Below, piece after piece: positions 25,960 through 34,672 of a stretch of 64,000 nt of DNA. Source of the stretch: Candidatus Nitrosopumilus sp. (GTDB lineage Archaea; Thermoproteota; Nitrososphaeria; Nitrososphaerales; Nitrosopumilaceae). Each line of letters opens with the position of its first letter. Position 1 is the stretch's first letter. Location: contig JAOLZN010000004.1 in assembly GCA_028343855.1 (NCBI GenBank), positions 25,045 through 89,044 of the forward strand. The letters run 5' to 3'. The notes beneath the pieces were generated by a model that made no database searches, was not told where the DNA came from, and saw nothing but the letters and a program-made list of their open reading frames with translations. Position numbers and translations under genes: made by a program.

Positions 25960-26385
25960 CTATCCCAAATTAGGCGGTTGTTGGGATTGCATTAATTGAT
26001 TAATTTGTGCCTTACCTTGTTCTAATCGATTTGCAGCATCTTGTTTTTTAGCAGCAGTATCTTGTAAAGCAATTTCAATTTCTTTTATTCTAGCTTCAAA
26101 ATAATTAATTGCTGCAGGGAAATCTTTTTCAACTGCAACCCCAGCGCCAATATTTACAACGATTTTATTATTGGATGAAATTTTTGTTGGGATATAAGCC
26201 CCCATTCCAAGAGGAACTAAAGTATCGGAATCAGACTGATTACCAAGAGATTTTATTGATTCAATAGCAGCAGTGGCTTCCCTCAAAATACTTAGAAAAG
26301 TTCCTTCTCTTTGAGATAAATCAGAGAAATATGTTTCTAGCATTTGCATCTGTTGCATCATTTGTTCAGCCTGTTGTTCACTCAT
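25960..26385 (-). CDS. pfdA: Prefoldin alpha subunit
   Basis: 141 aa. Two long coiled-coil helices (residues 1-45 and 95-135) flank a beta-hairpin core (VPLGMGAYIPTKISSNNKIVVNIGAGVAVEKDFPAA), the classic prefoldin alpha form. The hexamer holds unfolded proteins and passes them to the thermosome. Gene order prefoldin alpha-ftsY is widely conserved in archaea and supports the assignment. Confidence 0.95.
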   Translation of the reverse strand: MSEQQAEQMMQQMQMLETYFSDLSQREGTFLSILREATAAIESIKSLGNQSDSDTLVPLGMGAYIPTKISSNNKIVVNIGAGVAVEKDFPAAINYFEARIKEIEIALQDTAAKKQDAANRLEQGKAQINQLMQSQQPPNLG

Positions 26386-26473
26386 TTACAACAAATCATG
26401 CTCAGATGGTTATAAATTCATTCATGAGGTTAGTTTAGAAATAAAAAAATAAATAAAAAATAAAGTTCTAACT

Positions 26474-27094
26474 TTATTTTGCTTTAGAGAATCTATCTTC
26501 TACTTCATCCCAGTTAACTACATTCCACCATGCTGCAATGTATACTGGTCTTTTGTTTTGATAGTTTAGATAGTATGCGTGTTCCCAAACATCACAGCCC
26601 AATAATGGTACTAATCCTTCAGTTCTAGGACTAGTTTGATTTGGCATTGATTTGTATTCAACTTTAGATGTTGAAGGGTTGTATACTAACCATCCCCAAC
26701 CACTACCTTGAATTACTGCAGTAGTAGATGTGAATTTCTCTTTAAAGTCAGCGAAGCTTCCAAATGAATCTTTGATTGCATCAGCAATTGATCCTCCAGG
26801 TTCTCCACCGCCATTTTGTTTCATGCTATTCCAAAATAACCTGTGGTTATCATAACCACCACCATTGAAATTAATTGCACCCCGTTTGTCTTCAGGTACT
26901 GAATTGATGTCAGATAGGATATCAAGGATATCTTTTTCTTGAATTTCAGTTGGACATGTTTCAAGTGCTGCATTTAATTTGTCAGTGTATGTTTGATGAT
27001 GTTTTGTGTGATGAATCTCCATTGTTTTTGCATCAATGTGAGGTTCCAATGCATCATAAGCATATGGCATTTCAGGAAGTGTGTATTTTCCCAT
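26474..27094 (-). CDS. sod: Superoxide dismutase (Fe/Mn family)
   Basis: 206 aa. Removes superoxide, important for an aerobic ammonia oxidiser. The metal ligands are visible: His in TMEIHHTKHHQTY (about residue 28), His in the later YDNHRLFWNSM region, and the DVWEHAYYLNYQNKR motif carrying Asp and His. The GSGWGWLVYNP segment is also typical. Fe versus Mn cannot be told with confidence. Divergent from the subtilase gene; single-gene transcript. Confidence 0.95.
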   Translation of the reverse strand: MGKYTLPEMPYAYDALEPHIDAKTMEIHHTKHHQTYTDKLNAALETCPTEIQEKDILDILSDINSVPEDKRGAINFNGGGYDNHRLFWNSMKQNGGGEPGGSIADAIKDSFGSFADFKEKFTSTTAVIQGSGWGWLVYNPSTSKVEYKSMPNQTSPRTEGLVPLLGCDVWEHAYYLNYQNKRPVYIAAWWNVVNWDEVEDRFSKAK

Positions 27095-27171
27095 GAGATA
27101 ATTTGATTTTTTATTCCATTTATTGGTTTACTAAACAATTCATTTTTACTTGTTAAAAGACTAAAAAATTC

Positions 27172-29199
27172 ATGAGATCATTACTCATTTTTTCCATCAC
27201 ATTACTTTTCATATCCAGTATTTTTGTATCACAATTAATTCAACCTGAAAATGAAATTAGGAAATACATTGAAAATAGTGTTCCATATGTTGGAACAGAA
27301 ATTCCAAGAATGGATGGAATGGATGGAACTGGAATTAAAGTTGCCATAATTGATACAGGGGTAGATTTCAATCATCCAGATTTATTCGGATGGGGTCCAA
27401 ATGGAAAAGTAATTGGAGGATATAATTTCATACAACCAAATCAATTACCTATAGACAATAACGGACATGGAACTAAAGTTGCAGGAATAATTGCAGCAGA
27501 TGGAAATACATTAGGGGTCGCACATAAAGCAAAAATTTTAGCTTACAAAGTATCTGAAGACGGAGAAGGAGTTTCATCTGAATTAATCACAAGTGCAATT
27601 GAAAAAGCAATTGAAGATGAAGCAGACATCATTAACATTAGTTTAGGAGTTAATAGAACCAATTCAAAAATAGATAGTGCTGTTAATCATGCTTTAGATA
27701 ATGGAATTTTTGTTGTAACAGCTGCAGGAAATGATGGACCAAAACTAGAAACAATTGGAAGTCCAGGGAGAAATTTGGAATCCCTTACAATAGGTGCGAC
27801 TTATAACAATATGACTTCAAGTTTAATTGCAACATTAGAAATTGATGAAAAACAATACACAGTAATTCCAATGGTAGGTGCTCCAAAAACAAATGAACCA
27901 GTTACGGGAGAAATAATTTTTGGAGGTTTTGGAAAAACGGATTACTTAGAAAATTTAGATGTTAAAGATGCAATACTGATTGTAGAAAGAGGAAGTGATA
28001 TTGAAGGAGAGTTATTATTTTTTTCAATTAAAGAAATGAATGCAGTAAATGCAGGAGCTAAAGCATTAATTGTTTACAACAACGTACCAGGGATTTTTTT
28101 GGGAGAATTAATTCATGAATTTTCAGAACCAGGATACATACCACAAATTCCAGTAGTTTCAATAGATAGAGAAGAAGGGTTAGAAATTATTGAATCTATT
28201 GAAAAAAAGAGTTTAGGAATAATGAATTTATTCTATAATCCAGATTTTGTAGCACATTTTAGTTCAAGAGGTCCAGTTTCACCATTTTATATTAAACCAG
28301 ACATGGTAGCACCAGGGGCATACATCAATACTACACAAATTAACTCCAGTTACAATTTTACGAGTGGAACAAGTTTTGCGGCTCCACATGTTAGTGGAGC
28401 AGCAGCTCTACTAATGCAAAAAAATCCAGAATTAGAAAATCATGAGATAAAATCATTGTTAGTAACCACTGTTCAGCCAGTTTCTAATGCCTATGGACAA
28501 AAATTTTCTTTACATGAATCAGGTTCAGGAAGACTAGACATAGCCAATGCATATAATGCAAAATTAATTATTAACCCAACAAATTTTGTCATCAATTTAT
28601 CCACAGACCAACCCTCAATAGAAAAAAAATTAGAAATGAAATCAATTGAAGGAACATTAGAAAATATTGATGTCATATTTGAAGGACCAAAATTTTTAGA
28701 ATTTTCTCATAATATTAAAAATAAAAATCTAGAAATTAAATTTAACATAATTGGTAAAAATTATGGAGAACATGAAGGGAAAATACTCATCAATCATGAA
28801 AAAATAAAATATACAATTCCAGTACTTGTTCACCATACAGAGGGATCAATTTCAGTAGTACAAGAAAATGAAAAATTAGTTTTTGAAATAAATCATCCAG
28901 ATAAATGGAGTTTTGCAAAAATTACAATCACAAATAGTGATAATGGAAATGAGGAAACAATTAGTGCAACACCTGAAAAAATAATATCATCACAAATATA
29001 TGAAAATGGGAAATATTGGGTAGAAGCTAAAATTCAAGTTGAAGATGGTACATCAAATGCGTTCAATACAATTGAAATTACTTCACTTTCAGAAAAAATA
29101 GAAAATATAGAATTAATAGATATTCCAGAAAAACAAATCATATTGATAATTTCAATAATTATAATCGTAGGAATTATTGGGTTAATAATTAGAAAATAA
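27172..29199 (+). CDS. Secreted, membrane-anchored subtilisin-like serine protease
   Basis: 675 aa. Signal peptide at residues 1-~22 (SLLIFSITLLFISSIFVS). Peptidase S8 domain with catalytic Asp61 (VAIIDTGVDFNHPD), His99 (DNNGHGTKVAGI) and Ser401 (TSGTSFAAPHVSGAAALL). Between His and Ser there is an inserted PA-like domain (about residues 225-345, with AGAKALIVYNNVPG). A ~200-residue beta-rich region follows, then a C-terminal transmembrane helix (IILIISIIIIVGIIGLII). All three catalytic residues are present, so it should be active at the cell surface. Confidence 0.93.
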   Translation: MRSLLIFSITLLFISSIFVSQLIQPENEIRKYIENSVPYVGTEIPRMDGMDGTGIKVAIIDTGVDFNHPDLFGWGPNGKVIGGYNFIQPNQLPIDNNGHGTKVAGIIAADGNTLGVAHKAKILAYKVSEDGEGVSSELITSAIEKAIEDEADIINISLGVNRTNSKIDSAVNHALDNGIFVVTAAGNDGPKLETIGSPGRNLESLTIGATYNNMTSSLIATLEIDEKQYTVIPMVGAPKTNEPVTGEIIFGGFGKTDYLENLDVKDAILIVERGSDIEGELLFFSIKEMNAVNAGAKALIVYNNVPGIFLGELIHEFSEPGYIPQIPVVSIDREEGLEIIESIEKKSLGIMNLFYNPDFVAHFSSRGPVSPFYIKPDMVAPGAYINTTQINSSYNFTSGTSFAAPHVSGAAALLMQKNPELENHEIKSLLVTTVQPVSNAYGQKFSLHESGSGRLDIANAYNAKLIINPTNFVINLSTDQPSIEKKLEMKSIEGTLENIDVIFEGPKFLEFSHNIKNKNLEIKFNIIGKNYGEHEGKILINHEKIKYTIPVLVHHTEGSISVVQENEKLVFEINHPDKWSFAKITITNSDNGNEETISATPEKIISSQIYENGKYWVEAKIQVEDGTSNAFNTIEITSLSEKIENIELIDIPEKQIILIISIIIIVGIIGLIIRK

Positions 29200-29200
29200 T

Positions 29201-30805
29201 TTATGCAGAAAACTTTGGACCTGCGGCAATAATATCTTCTGAAACGTTTTCAAATTTCTTAAAGTTTTCAACAAACATTTGAGCCAATTTTTTTGCTGAA
29301 AGATCATAGGAATCTTTGTCAACCCAAGTATGTTTAGGATCTAAAATCTCAGATGGAACACCTTCAACTTCTGTAGGAATATCAAGATTAAGCAAATCAT
29401 CATGACGATACTTTACAATATCAAGTGCACCAGATATTGCAGCAGTAACCATTGCACGACTATATTTGATCTTAATTCGTTTACCAACTCCATATGGGCC
29501 ACCAGACCATCCAGTGTTAACAAGATAGACGATTGTGTTATGTTGATTAATTTTTTCACCAAGAAGTTTTGCATATACTGAAGCTGGTCTAGGCATAAAC
29601 GGAGCTCCAAAACACTGAGAAAAGACAGATTTTGGCTCTTTAATGCCCCTTTCAGTTCCTGCTAATTTACTAGTATAACCAGACATAAAATGATACATTG
29701 CTCCTTCTTTAGTTAATCTAGAAACAGGAGGTAAAACACCTAAGGCATCTGCAGTTAAAAATACTATAACACGGGGATTTCCACCGACACTTGGAATTAC
29801 TGCACCTGGAATGAAATCTAAAGGATATCCAACACGAGTATTTTCAGTTAGTGAATTGTCATCATAGTCTGGAATATTATCATTTAATACAACATTTTCT
29901 AAAAGAGCACCAGGTTTAATTGCATTCCAAATTTCAGGTTCTGCTTCTTGGCTAAGATTAATACATTTTGCATAACAGCCACCTTCAAAATTAAATGTTC
30001 CATTATCAGACCAACCATGTTCATCATCACCAATTAATTTTCTATTAGGATCAGCAGATAGAGTTGTTTTACCAGTACCAGATAATCCAAAGAATAGTGC
30101 AGTATCACCTTTTTCACCAATATTTGCAGAACAGTGCATTGGGAAAATATTTCTGTCTGGCAATAAGAAATTCATTACACCAAACATAGATTTTTTCATT
30201 TCACCAGCATATTCAGTTCCACCAATCAAAACAATTTTTCTAGTTAAATCAATTAAAATAAAAACATCAGTTCTAGTTCCATCCACCGCAGGATCTGCCA
30301 AGAAATCATTAATACATAAAATTGTAAATTCTGGTTTGTGTTTTTCTAGTTCTTCATCTGTAGGTCGAATAAACAAATTACTTGAAAACATACTTTGCCA
30401 AACATGATCATTAATCACTCTAATTGGCAAACGAGTTTCAGGATCAGCTCCTACAAAACCATCAAAAACAAAAAGTTCTTTATTATCAACAAAGTCTTTC
30501 ATCTTTTCAAAAAGTTTTTCAAATTTACCACTTGGGAATTGATGGTTAATTTTACCCCAATCAATGGTATCATGTGTTTTATCATCATATACAATAAATC
30601 GGTCATCCGGTGATCTACCAGTATATTTTCCAGTATCAACAGATAGAGAACCAGTAGAATTTACAACACCTTCTTTTCTATCAACAGAAATAGCCACCAT
30701 TTCATCAGTAGGTAAGTTTCTATGAACTTTGGAAGGATTAATTCCAAAAGAAGTTAATTGTTCTAAAAATTGTTCAGTTGCAGATCTACCTAATAATTCA
30801 GTCAA
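29201..30805 (-). CDS. pckA: Phosphoenolpyruvate carboxykinase (ATP)
   Basis: 534 aa with a TTG start. Converts oxaloacetate and ATP to PEP and CO2 for gluconeogenesis. The P-loop GLSGTGKTTLSADPNRKLIGDD is the kinase-1a/2 region of the ATP-type enzyme; TGRSPDDRFIVYD and the active-site YAGEMKKSMFGVMNFLLPD are also present. Together with malate dehydrogenase (58937-59851) it links the TCA intermediates to sugar synthesis. Only 1 base separates its stop from that of the subtilase. Confidence 0.96.
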   Translation of the reverse strand: MTELLGRSATEQFLEQLTSFGINPSKVHRNLPTDEMVAISVDRKEGVVNSTGSLSVDTGKYTGRSPDDRFIVYDDKTHDTIDWGKINHQFPSGKFEKLFEKMKDFVDNKELFVFDGFVGADPETRLPIRVINDHVWQSMFSSNLFIRPTDEELEKHKPEFTILCINDFLADPAVDGTRTDVFILIDLTRKIVLIGGTEYAGEMKKSMFGVMNFLLPDRNIFPMHCSANIGEKGDTALFFGLSGTGKTTLSADPNRKLIGDDEHGWSDNGTFNFEGGCYAKCINLSQEAEPEIWNAIKPGALLENVVLNDNIPDYDDNSLTENTRVGYPLDFIPGAVIPSVGGNPRVIVFLTADALGVLPPVSRLTKEGAMYHFMSGYTSKLAGTERGIKEPKSVFSQCFGAPFMPRPASVYAKLLGEKINQHNTIVYLVNTGWSGGPYGVGKRIKIKYSRAMVTAAISGALDIVKYRHDDLLNLDIPTEVEGVPSEILDPKHTWVDKDSYDLSAKKLAQMFVENFKKFENVSEDIIAAGPKFSA

Positions 30806-30919
30806 AATTCCATTCTCCAGCGTCTTTTTGAGTAGATATAGGGGTCATAAGATATTTAGATCCGCCCCGATTTTCCTTATTATCTCTTTTCCATGATGAA
30901 TTTTTTTAGGTCGAGGAAC

Positions 30920-30928
30920 GTATTTATT
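30920..30928 (+). promoter_or_regulatory. TATA box of L32e-L19e
   Basis: GTATTTATT is centred 27 bases before the ATG of L32e, as expected for a leaderless archaeal transcript. The 145-base region between pckA and L32e holds this and the pckA promoter, and otherwise no gene. Confidence 0.6.
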
Positions 30929-30950
30929 CCAAAATTCAAGACTTAGTTCC

Positions 30951-31355
30951 ATGCCAATCAACAAGGAAAAGATCGAGAAGAGACAGGAAGTAAAAGCAAA
31001 CAAGCCTGATTTTGTCAGACCAGAAAGTTGGCGTTATGTTAGACTTCAAACAAATTGGAGAAAACCAAAAGGAATAGATCATCACCAAAGAAAACAAAAA
31101 AGTAGAGGTCGTCCAGGTTTAGTTAAAGTTGGATATGGCGGACCAAGAGATGCAAAAGGATTACATCCATCAGGATTTACAGATAATCTAGTTTTCAATA
31201 TTTCAGATTTAGAGAAATTAGACCCTAAAAAAGACGGAGTCAGATTAGGTCATGGAGTTGGAACTAGAAAGAGAAAAGAAATTGTTGTTAAAGCAGTTGA
31301 AAACAAATTTAAAATATTTAATGCAAGAGTGAGTGTAATTGCCAATAAATCTTAA
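30951..31355 (+). CDS. rpl32e: Large ribosomal subunit protein L32e (eL32)
   Basis: 134 aa. The family core FVRPESWRYVRLQTNWRKPKGIDHHQRKQKSRGRPGLVKVGYGGPR is clear. 50S component. Overlaps L19e by 17 bases. In most archaea this pair lies within the L6-L32e-L19e-L18 series; here it stands alone with its own promoter. Confidence 0.96.
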   Translation: MPINKEKIEKRQEVKANKPDFVRPESWRYVRLQTNWRKPKGIDHHQRKQKSRGRPGLVKVGYGGPRDAKGLHPSGFTDNLVFNISDLEKLDPKKDGVRLGHGVGTRKRKEIVVKAVENKFKIFNARVSVIANKS

Positions 31356-31794
31356 AGATAAAAAAAGACTCGCTTCAAGAGTCACAGGTGTCGGAATTCA
31401 CAGAATAAAATTCGATACAGATCATCTTGATGATATTGCCGATGCAATTACTAGAGAAAATATTAGAAGTTTAATCACTGCAAATACAATTCAAATAAAA
31501 CCATTTACAGGAACATCAAGAGGAAGAGCACAAACCAAATTAGATCAAAGAAAAAAAAGAGGTACAGGACAAGGTTCCAAACAAGGTACAAAAGGTGCAA
31601 GAGTTGGTAAGAAAGAAGTCTATGTTGCAAAAGTTCGTTCACTAAGAAGATTATTAAAAATTGCAAAAGATAGAAAAGATTTGACTAATCCAGAATTTTG
31701 GACATTATACAAAAAAGTAGGCGGAAATACAGTTAGAAATAAAGCTCACTTGAGAACTTTAATGGATGAAATTAAAACTAAAAGAGCCAACTAG
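31339..31794 (+). CDS. rpl19e: Large ribosomal subunit protein L19e (eL19)
   Basis: 151 aa with a TTG start inside the L32e reading frame. Begins PINLKDKKRLASRVTGVG and contains the basic GRAQTKLDQRKKRGTGQGSK region typical of L19e, followed by WTLYKKVGGNTVRNKAHLRTLM. 50S component. The stop overlaps the convergent ogt stop by 4 bases. Confidence 0.96.
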   Translation: MPINLKDKKRLASRVTGVGIHRIKFDTDHLDDIADAITRENIRSLITANTIQIKPFTGTSRGRAQTKLDQRKKRGTGQGSKQGTKGARVGKKEVYVAKVRSLRRLLKIAKDRKDLTNPEFWTLYKKVGGNTVRNKAHLRTLMDEIKTKRAN

Positions 31795-32090
31795 AATTTA
31801 AATAAGTTTTTATCAAAACTCTCAATTTTACCATTAGTAATTTCTATACCCTCATCAGAAAGCATTTTCATTTTAACAATTTCACCATAAGCATATCCAC
31901 CAATCTTGCCAGTAGACATTACAACTCTATGGCAAGGGACTAAAACAGGATAAGGATTCTTGTTCATAATTTTTCCAATTAATCTTTGACCATTTTTTAA
32001 TCCAACAGCTTTTGCTAAATCACCATAAGTAGTAATTTTACCTTTTGGAACATCCAATAATTTTTTGTAAACTTTTTGTTCAATATTCAT
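31791..32090 (-). CDS. ogt: Methylated-DNA-[protein]-cysteine S-methyltransferase, catalytic domain only
   Basis: 99 aa. Contains the active-site motif VPCHRVV (Cys at about residue 53), preceded by the helix-turn-helix GKITTYGDLAKAVGLKNGQRLIG that inserts into the DNA minor groove. The usual N-terminal domain of Ogt (about 70 residues) is missing, so this could be a minimal O6-alkylguanine repair protein or an alkyltransferase-like protein; the Cys is retained, which favours repair activity. Overlaps dtdA by 4 bases. Confidence 0.88.
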   Translation of the reverse strand: MNIEQKVYKKLLDVPKGKITTYGDLAKAVGLKNGQRLIGKIMNKNPYPVLVPCHRVVMSTGKIGGYAYGEIVKMKMLSDEGIEITNGKIESFDKNLFKF

Positions 32091-32863
32091 AATTTAATTA
32101 TCTCAAGAGAGGTTAATTCAAGAAGATCAAGAATTTTTTGTTTATTTTTTCCCAATCCACGCCAATCTAAAAGAGCAAATTTTGCCATATTGTTTTGTGC
32201 AATAATATGAAAAAATAATTCTTCATCAAGATTATCTAATGCATGCTTTGGCATAACTGTACCAAGGGCATATTTTCCTTCAAGTAATTGATGAGTAAAT
32301 TTTGATGGATAATGAGTACCACCAAAACAAATGGCTACAGGATTTTGAGGTATAGGATTAGCAAAAACTTGATGAACCAATTTGGCTATTGAAATGCATA
32401 ATGATGTATCAGTCCATTGTTTTTCAGTTGTACCGATTTCAATGAAAATTGTGGGTTTAGTTAAACCAGTAGGACCATGATGAGTTGCTTCAATAGTTAT
32501 TTGAAATTCTGAAAAACTAGATTGATGTTTTTGTAATGTTTGAAGATATTGTTTTTGAAGATTTGGGTGAGGTATTGCAACTTGTCTATTATTGCCACCA
32601 AATTTAGCTTCTGAAAAATTTCCAGTACTATGACAGGTTAATGCCAGTACACCAGATTCTGCAGCATGTTTTGAAAGAAACACAAATCCATCATAATCAT
32701 ATTTTTCTTCAAGCCAATCAGCAGAAATAGTAGGACTAGAAATTATGATTAAATCGTAATATTTTCCATGAAAAATATCACCATCTAAAGTCATTTCATT
32801 TGAAAGGAAATTTGCCATATTGTAACCTGCAGGGTCATCTCGATAAGCAATTAAGAGTTCCAT
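32087..32863 (-). CDS. dtdA: Archaeal D-aminoacyl-tRNA deacylase
   Basis: 258 aa from the ATG at 32863 (MELLIAYRDDPAGYNMANFL). The frame is open for 41 codons further but those residues look non-coding and overlap secE. Family landmarks: FLSKHAAESGVLALTCHSTGN, EATHHGPTGLTKPTIFIEIG and ICFGGTHYPSKFT. Removes D-amino acids wrongly charged onto tRNA, so acts as translation quality control. Divergent from secE. Confidence 0.93.
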   Translation of the reverse strand: MELLIAYRDDPAGYNMANFLSNEMTLDGDIFHGKYYDLIIISSPTISADWLEEKYDYDGFVFLSKHAAESGVLALTCHSTGNFSEAKFGGNNRQVAIPHPNLQKQYLQTLQKHQSSFSEFQITIEATHHGPTGLTKPTIFIEIGTTEKQWTDTSLCISIAKLVHQVFANPIPQNPVAICFGGTHYPSKFTHQLLEGKYALGTVMPKHALDNLDEELFFHIIAQNNMAKFALLDWRGLGKNKQKILDLLELTSLEIIKL

Positions 32864-32902
32864 GAGATAAGGAATATAAGGACACCTTATTAATTTCCAC
32901 CA

Positions 32903-33076
32903 ATGAACCCGAAACAGACTTTGAAAAATATGTCTAATACTATGAAGATGGCTAAAAAGCCAGATAAGGATGAATATACACAACATCTGAGATTAGTAAT
33001 AACAGGAATTTTAGGAGTTGGTGCTATTGGATTTACAATTCAATTTGTATTTTCGGTGGTCACATTTGGTAGATAA
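32903..33076 (+). CDS. secE: Preprotein translocase subunit SecE (Sec61 gamma)
   Basis: 57 aa: ATG at 32903, TAA at 33074-33076. A cytoplasmic amphipathic segment rich in Lys (MKMAKKPDKDEYTQHLRLV) precedes a single transmembrane helix (ITGILGVGAIGFTIQFVFSVV). This is exactly the archaeal Sec61 gamma layout, and the gene is immediately upstream of spt5, the conserved archaeal order. Two in-frame Met codons further in (residues 10 and 14) are alternative starts. Confidence 0.93.
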   Translation: MNPKQTLKNMSNTMKMAKKPDKDEYTQHLRLVITGILGVGAIGFTIQFVFSVVTFGR

Positions 33077-33077
33077 C

Positions 33078-33536
33078 ATGTCTGAAGAAATAAAATCACA
33101 CTTATTTGCAATTAGAACCACAGGAGGACAAGAAAAAGTGGTTATGAGATTATTAGAAGCTAAAGCAAATGCAAATCAAATTAACATTCAATCAGTTTTA
33201 CTAGTTGACAACCTCAAGGGATATGTCGTAATTGAAGCAATCAATCCTAGTGATGCATATATGGCAGTAGAAGGGGTAAGACATATTCGAGGTCAGTTAA
33301 GAGGAGAATTAGAATTCAAAGATATCGAAGGATATCTCGTTAAGAAATCAACAGTTTCAACATTAGCAGTGGATAACGTTATCGAAATTACTGGTGGACC
33401 ATTCAAAGGAATGAAAGCAACAATTACCAGAATTGATGCAGATAAAGAAGAAGCAACAGTTGTTCTGTTAGATGCATCATATCAATTACCAGTAACAGTA
33501 GATGCAAACTACCTAAAACTCTCGAGTGGAGCTTAG
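33078..33536 (+). CDS. spt5: Transcription elongation factor Spt5 (NusG homologue)
   Basis: 152 aa from the ATG at 33078 (MSEEIKSHLFAIRTTGGQE); the frame is open 20 codons upstream, but that lies in secE. NGN domain residues 1-~88 (LLVDNLKGYVVIEA, AVEGVRHIRGQLRGEL), then a KOW domain (VDNVIEITGGPFKGMKATITRID). Binds RNA polymerase with Spt4 and keeps the clamp closed. secE-spt5-L11 is conserved in archaea; the gap to secE is one base. Confidence 0.95.
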   Translation: MSEEIKSHLFAIRTTGGQEKVVMRLLEAKANANQINIQSVLLVDNLKGYVVIEAINPSDAYMAVEGVRHIRGQLRGELEFKDIEGYLVKKSTVSTLAVDNVIEITGGPFKGMKATITRIDADKEEATVVLLDASYQLPVTVDANYLKLSSGA

Positions 33537-33571
33537 GAAGGATTAAATTTTCATTTTGAGTTGAATTAAGA

Positions 33572-34051
33572 ATGGGAGAACAAAAAGTATCATCACTTGT
33601 AACTGGAGGAGGAGCATCTGCAGGACCACCATTAGGACCAGCACTAGGCCCTCTAGGCGTTAACATCATGGAAGTTATCGCAGCAATCAATGATAAAACA
33701 AAAGATTTCGAAGGAATGAAAGTTCCTGTAACTGTAATAGTTGACACAGATACAAAAAAATATGAAATTGAAATTGGTATTCCTTCAGCTGCAGCACTAA
33801 TCATGAAAGAAGCAGGAATACAGAAAGGTTCCAGCACTTCAGGTACTGAATGGGCTGGAGATGTAACAATGGATTCAATTATCAAAGTTGCAAATACAAA
33901 ACTCGAAAAATCTTATGCATCATCAATAAAATCAGTTGCAAAATCCATCATTGGTACATGTGTAGCATTAGGTGTTAAAGTAGAAGGAAAAACACCTAAA
34001 GAAATTACTGCAGAAATCAATGAAGGTAAATGGGATCAAAAATTCCAATAA
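33572..34051 (+). CDS. rpl11: Large ribosomal subunit protein L11 (uL11)
   Basis: 159 aa. The N-terminal domain has GGGASAGPPLGPALGPLGVN, the family fingerprint; the rRNA-binding C-terminal domain includes KSIIGTCVALGVKVEGKTPKE. Part of the GTPase-associated centre with L1, P0 and P1, whose genes follow nearby but are separated by an Lrp gene on the other strand. Confidence 0.97.
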   Translation: MGEQKVSSLVTGGGASAGPPLGPALGPLGVNIMEVIAAINDKTKDFEGMKVPVTVIVDTDTKKYEIEIGIPSAAALIMKEAGIQKGSSTSGTEWAGDVTMDSIIKVANTKLEKSYASSIKSVAKSIIGTCVALGVKVEGKTPKEITAEINEGKWDQKFQ

Positions 34052-34507
34052 TTATTCAATAAGATAAACAGGATCTTTATCTGTTTTTTGTAACTCTACA
34101 AAGGTTTCAGTATTTTGAATACCTTCTATTTTTCCAATTTTTTCAATAACTACTGAATGTAATGCTTCAAGATTTTTAGCATATACTTGAATCACAATAT
34201 CAAATCTGCCAGTTACCTCTGAAATGGAAACAACTTCAGATGTTTCCATGAATTTTTTATGAATGGCTTCCTTTAATTTTGGATCTCGGTTAATTCCAAC
34301 GGAAGCCTTTACTCCAATACCCAACAAAGATTGATCGATTTCAACAGTAAATTTTTTGATTAGTTTTTTTTTCATTAATCTCTTAATTCTACTATACAAC
34401 ACAGAGGCGTTAATTCCAAGTTTTTTAGATAATGTAGGAACAGAAATAGATCCATCCTTTGTTAATTCATAAAGTAATTTCATATCAAGGTCATCAAAAC
34501 GATGCAT
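34052..34507 (-). CDS. Lrp/AsnC-family transcriptional regulator
   Basis: 151 aa. N-terminal winged helix (DLDMKLLYELTKDGSISVPTLSKKLGINASVLYSRIKRLMKKKLI) and C-terminal RAM ligand-binding domain (about residues 68-140, VGINRDPKLKEAIHKKF...DIVIQVYAKNLEAL). Probably senses an amino acid or similar small molecule. It is inserted between L11 and L1, which are adjacent in many archaea, and its stop abuts the L11 stop with no space. Its own TATA box lies 30 bases before the start. Confidence 0.92.
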   Translation of the reverse strand: MHRFDDLDMKLLYELTKDGSISVPTLSKKLGINASVLYSRIKRLMKKKLIKKFTVEIDQSLLGIGVKASVGINRDPKLKEAIHKKFMETSEVVSISEVTGRFDIVIQVYAKNLEALHSVVIEKIGKIEGIQNTETFVELQKTDKDPVYLIE

Positions 34508-34530
34508 TGTAATAGAAAAGAGGGTTTCTC

Positions 34531-34543
34531 ATTTAATATATCT
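34531..34543 (-). promoter_or_regulatory. TATA box of the Lrp-family gene
   Basis: On the minus strand AGATATATTAAAT is centred 30 bases before the ATG at 34507, the usual leaderless spacing. Confidence 0.6.
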
Positions 34544-34640
34544 AAGTTTTAACAAAAATTTGCTTATAAATTACAATGATCAGGTGAAAAAAATAGAATT
34601 TTTTAGAATTAATATTGAGCAAAAACCCAATCTCTAAACG

Positions 34641-34650
34641 ATTTTAAGTA
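34641..34650 (+). promoter_or_regulatory. TATA box of L1-P0
   Basis: ATTTTAAGTA is centred 27 bases before the ATG at 34673, supporting that ATG over the in-frame TTG at 34664. A second, stronger-looking box (TTATAAAT, 34564-34571) further upstream would give an 80-base leader; archaeal L1 genes are known to be autoregulated through leader RNA, so both should be considered. Confidence 0.5.
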
Positions 34651-34672
34651 GGTTTTCTAGAATTTGTTCGTA

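Noticed and set aside
32864..32986. N-terminal extension of dtdA
   Set aside because: The extra residues are hydrophobic and irregular, overlap secE on the other strand, and precede the normal family start MELLIAY.
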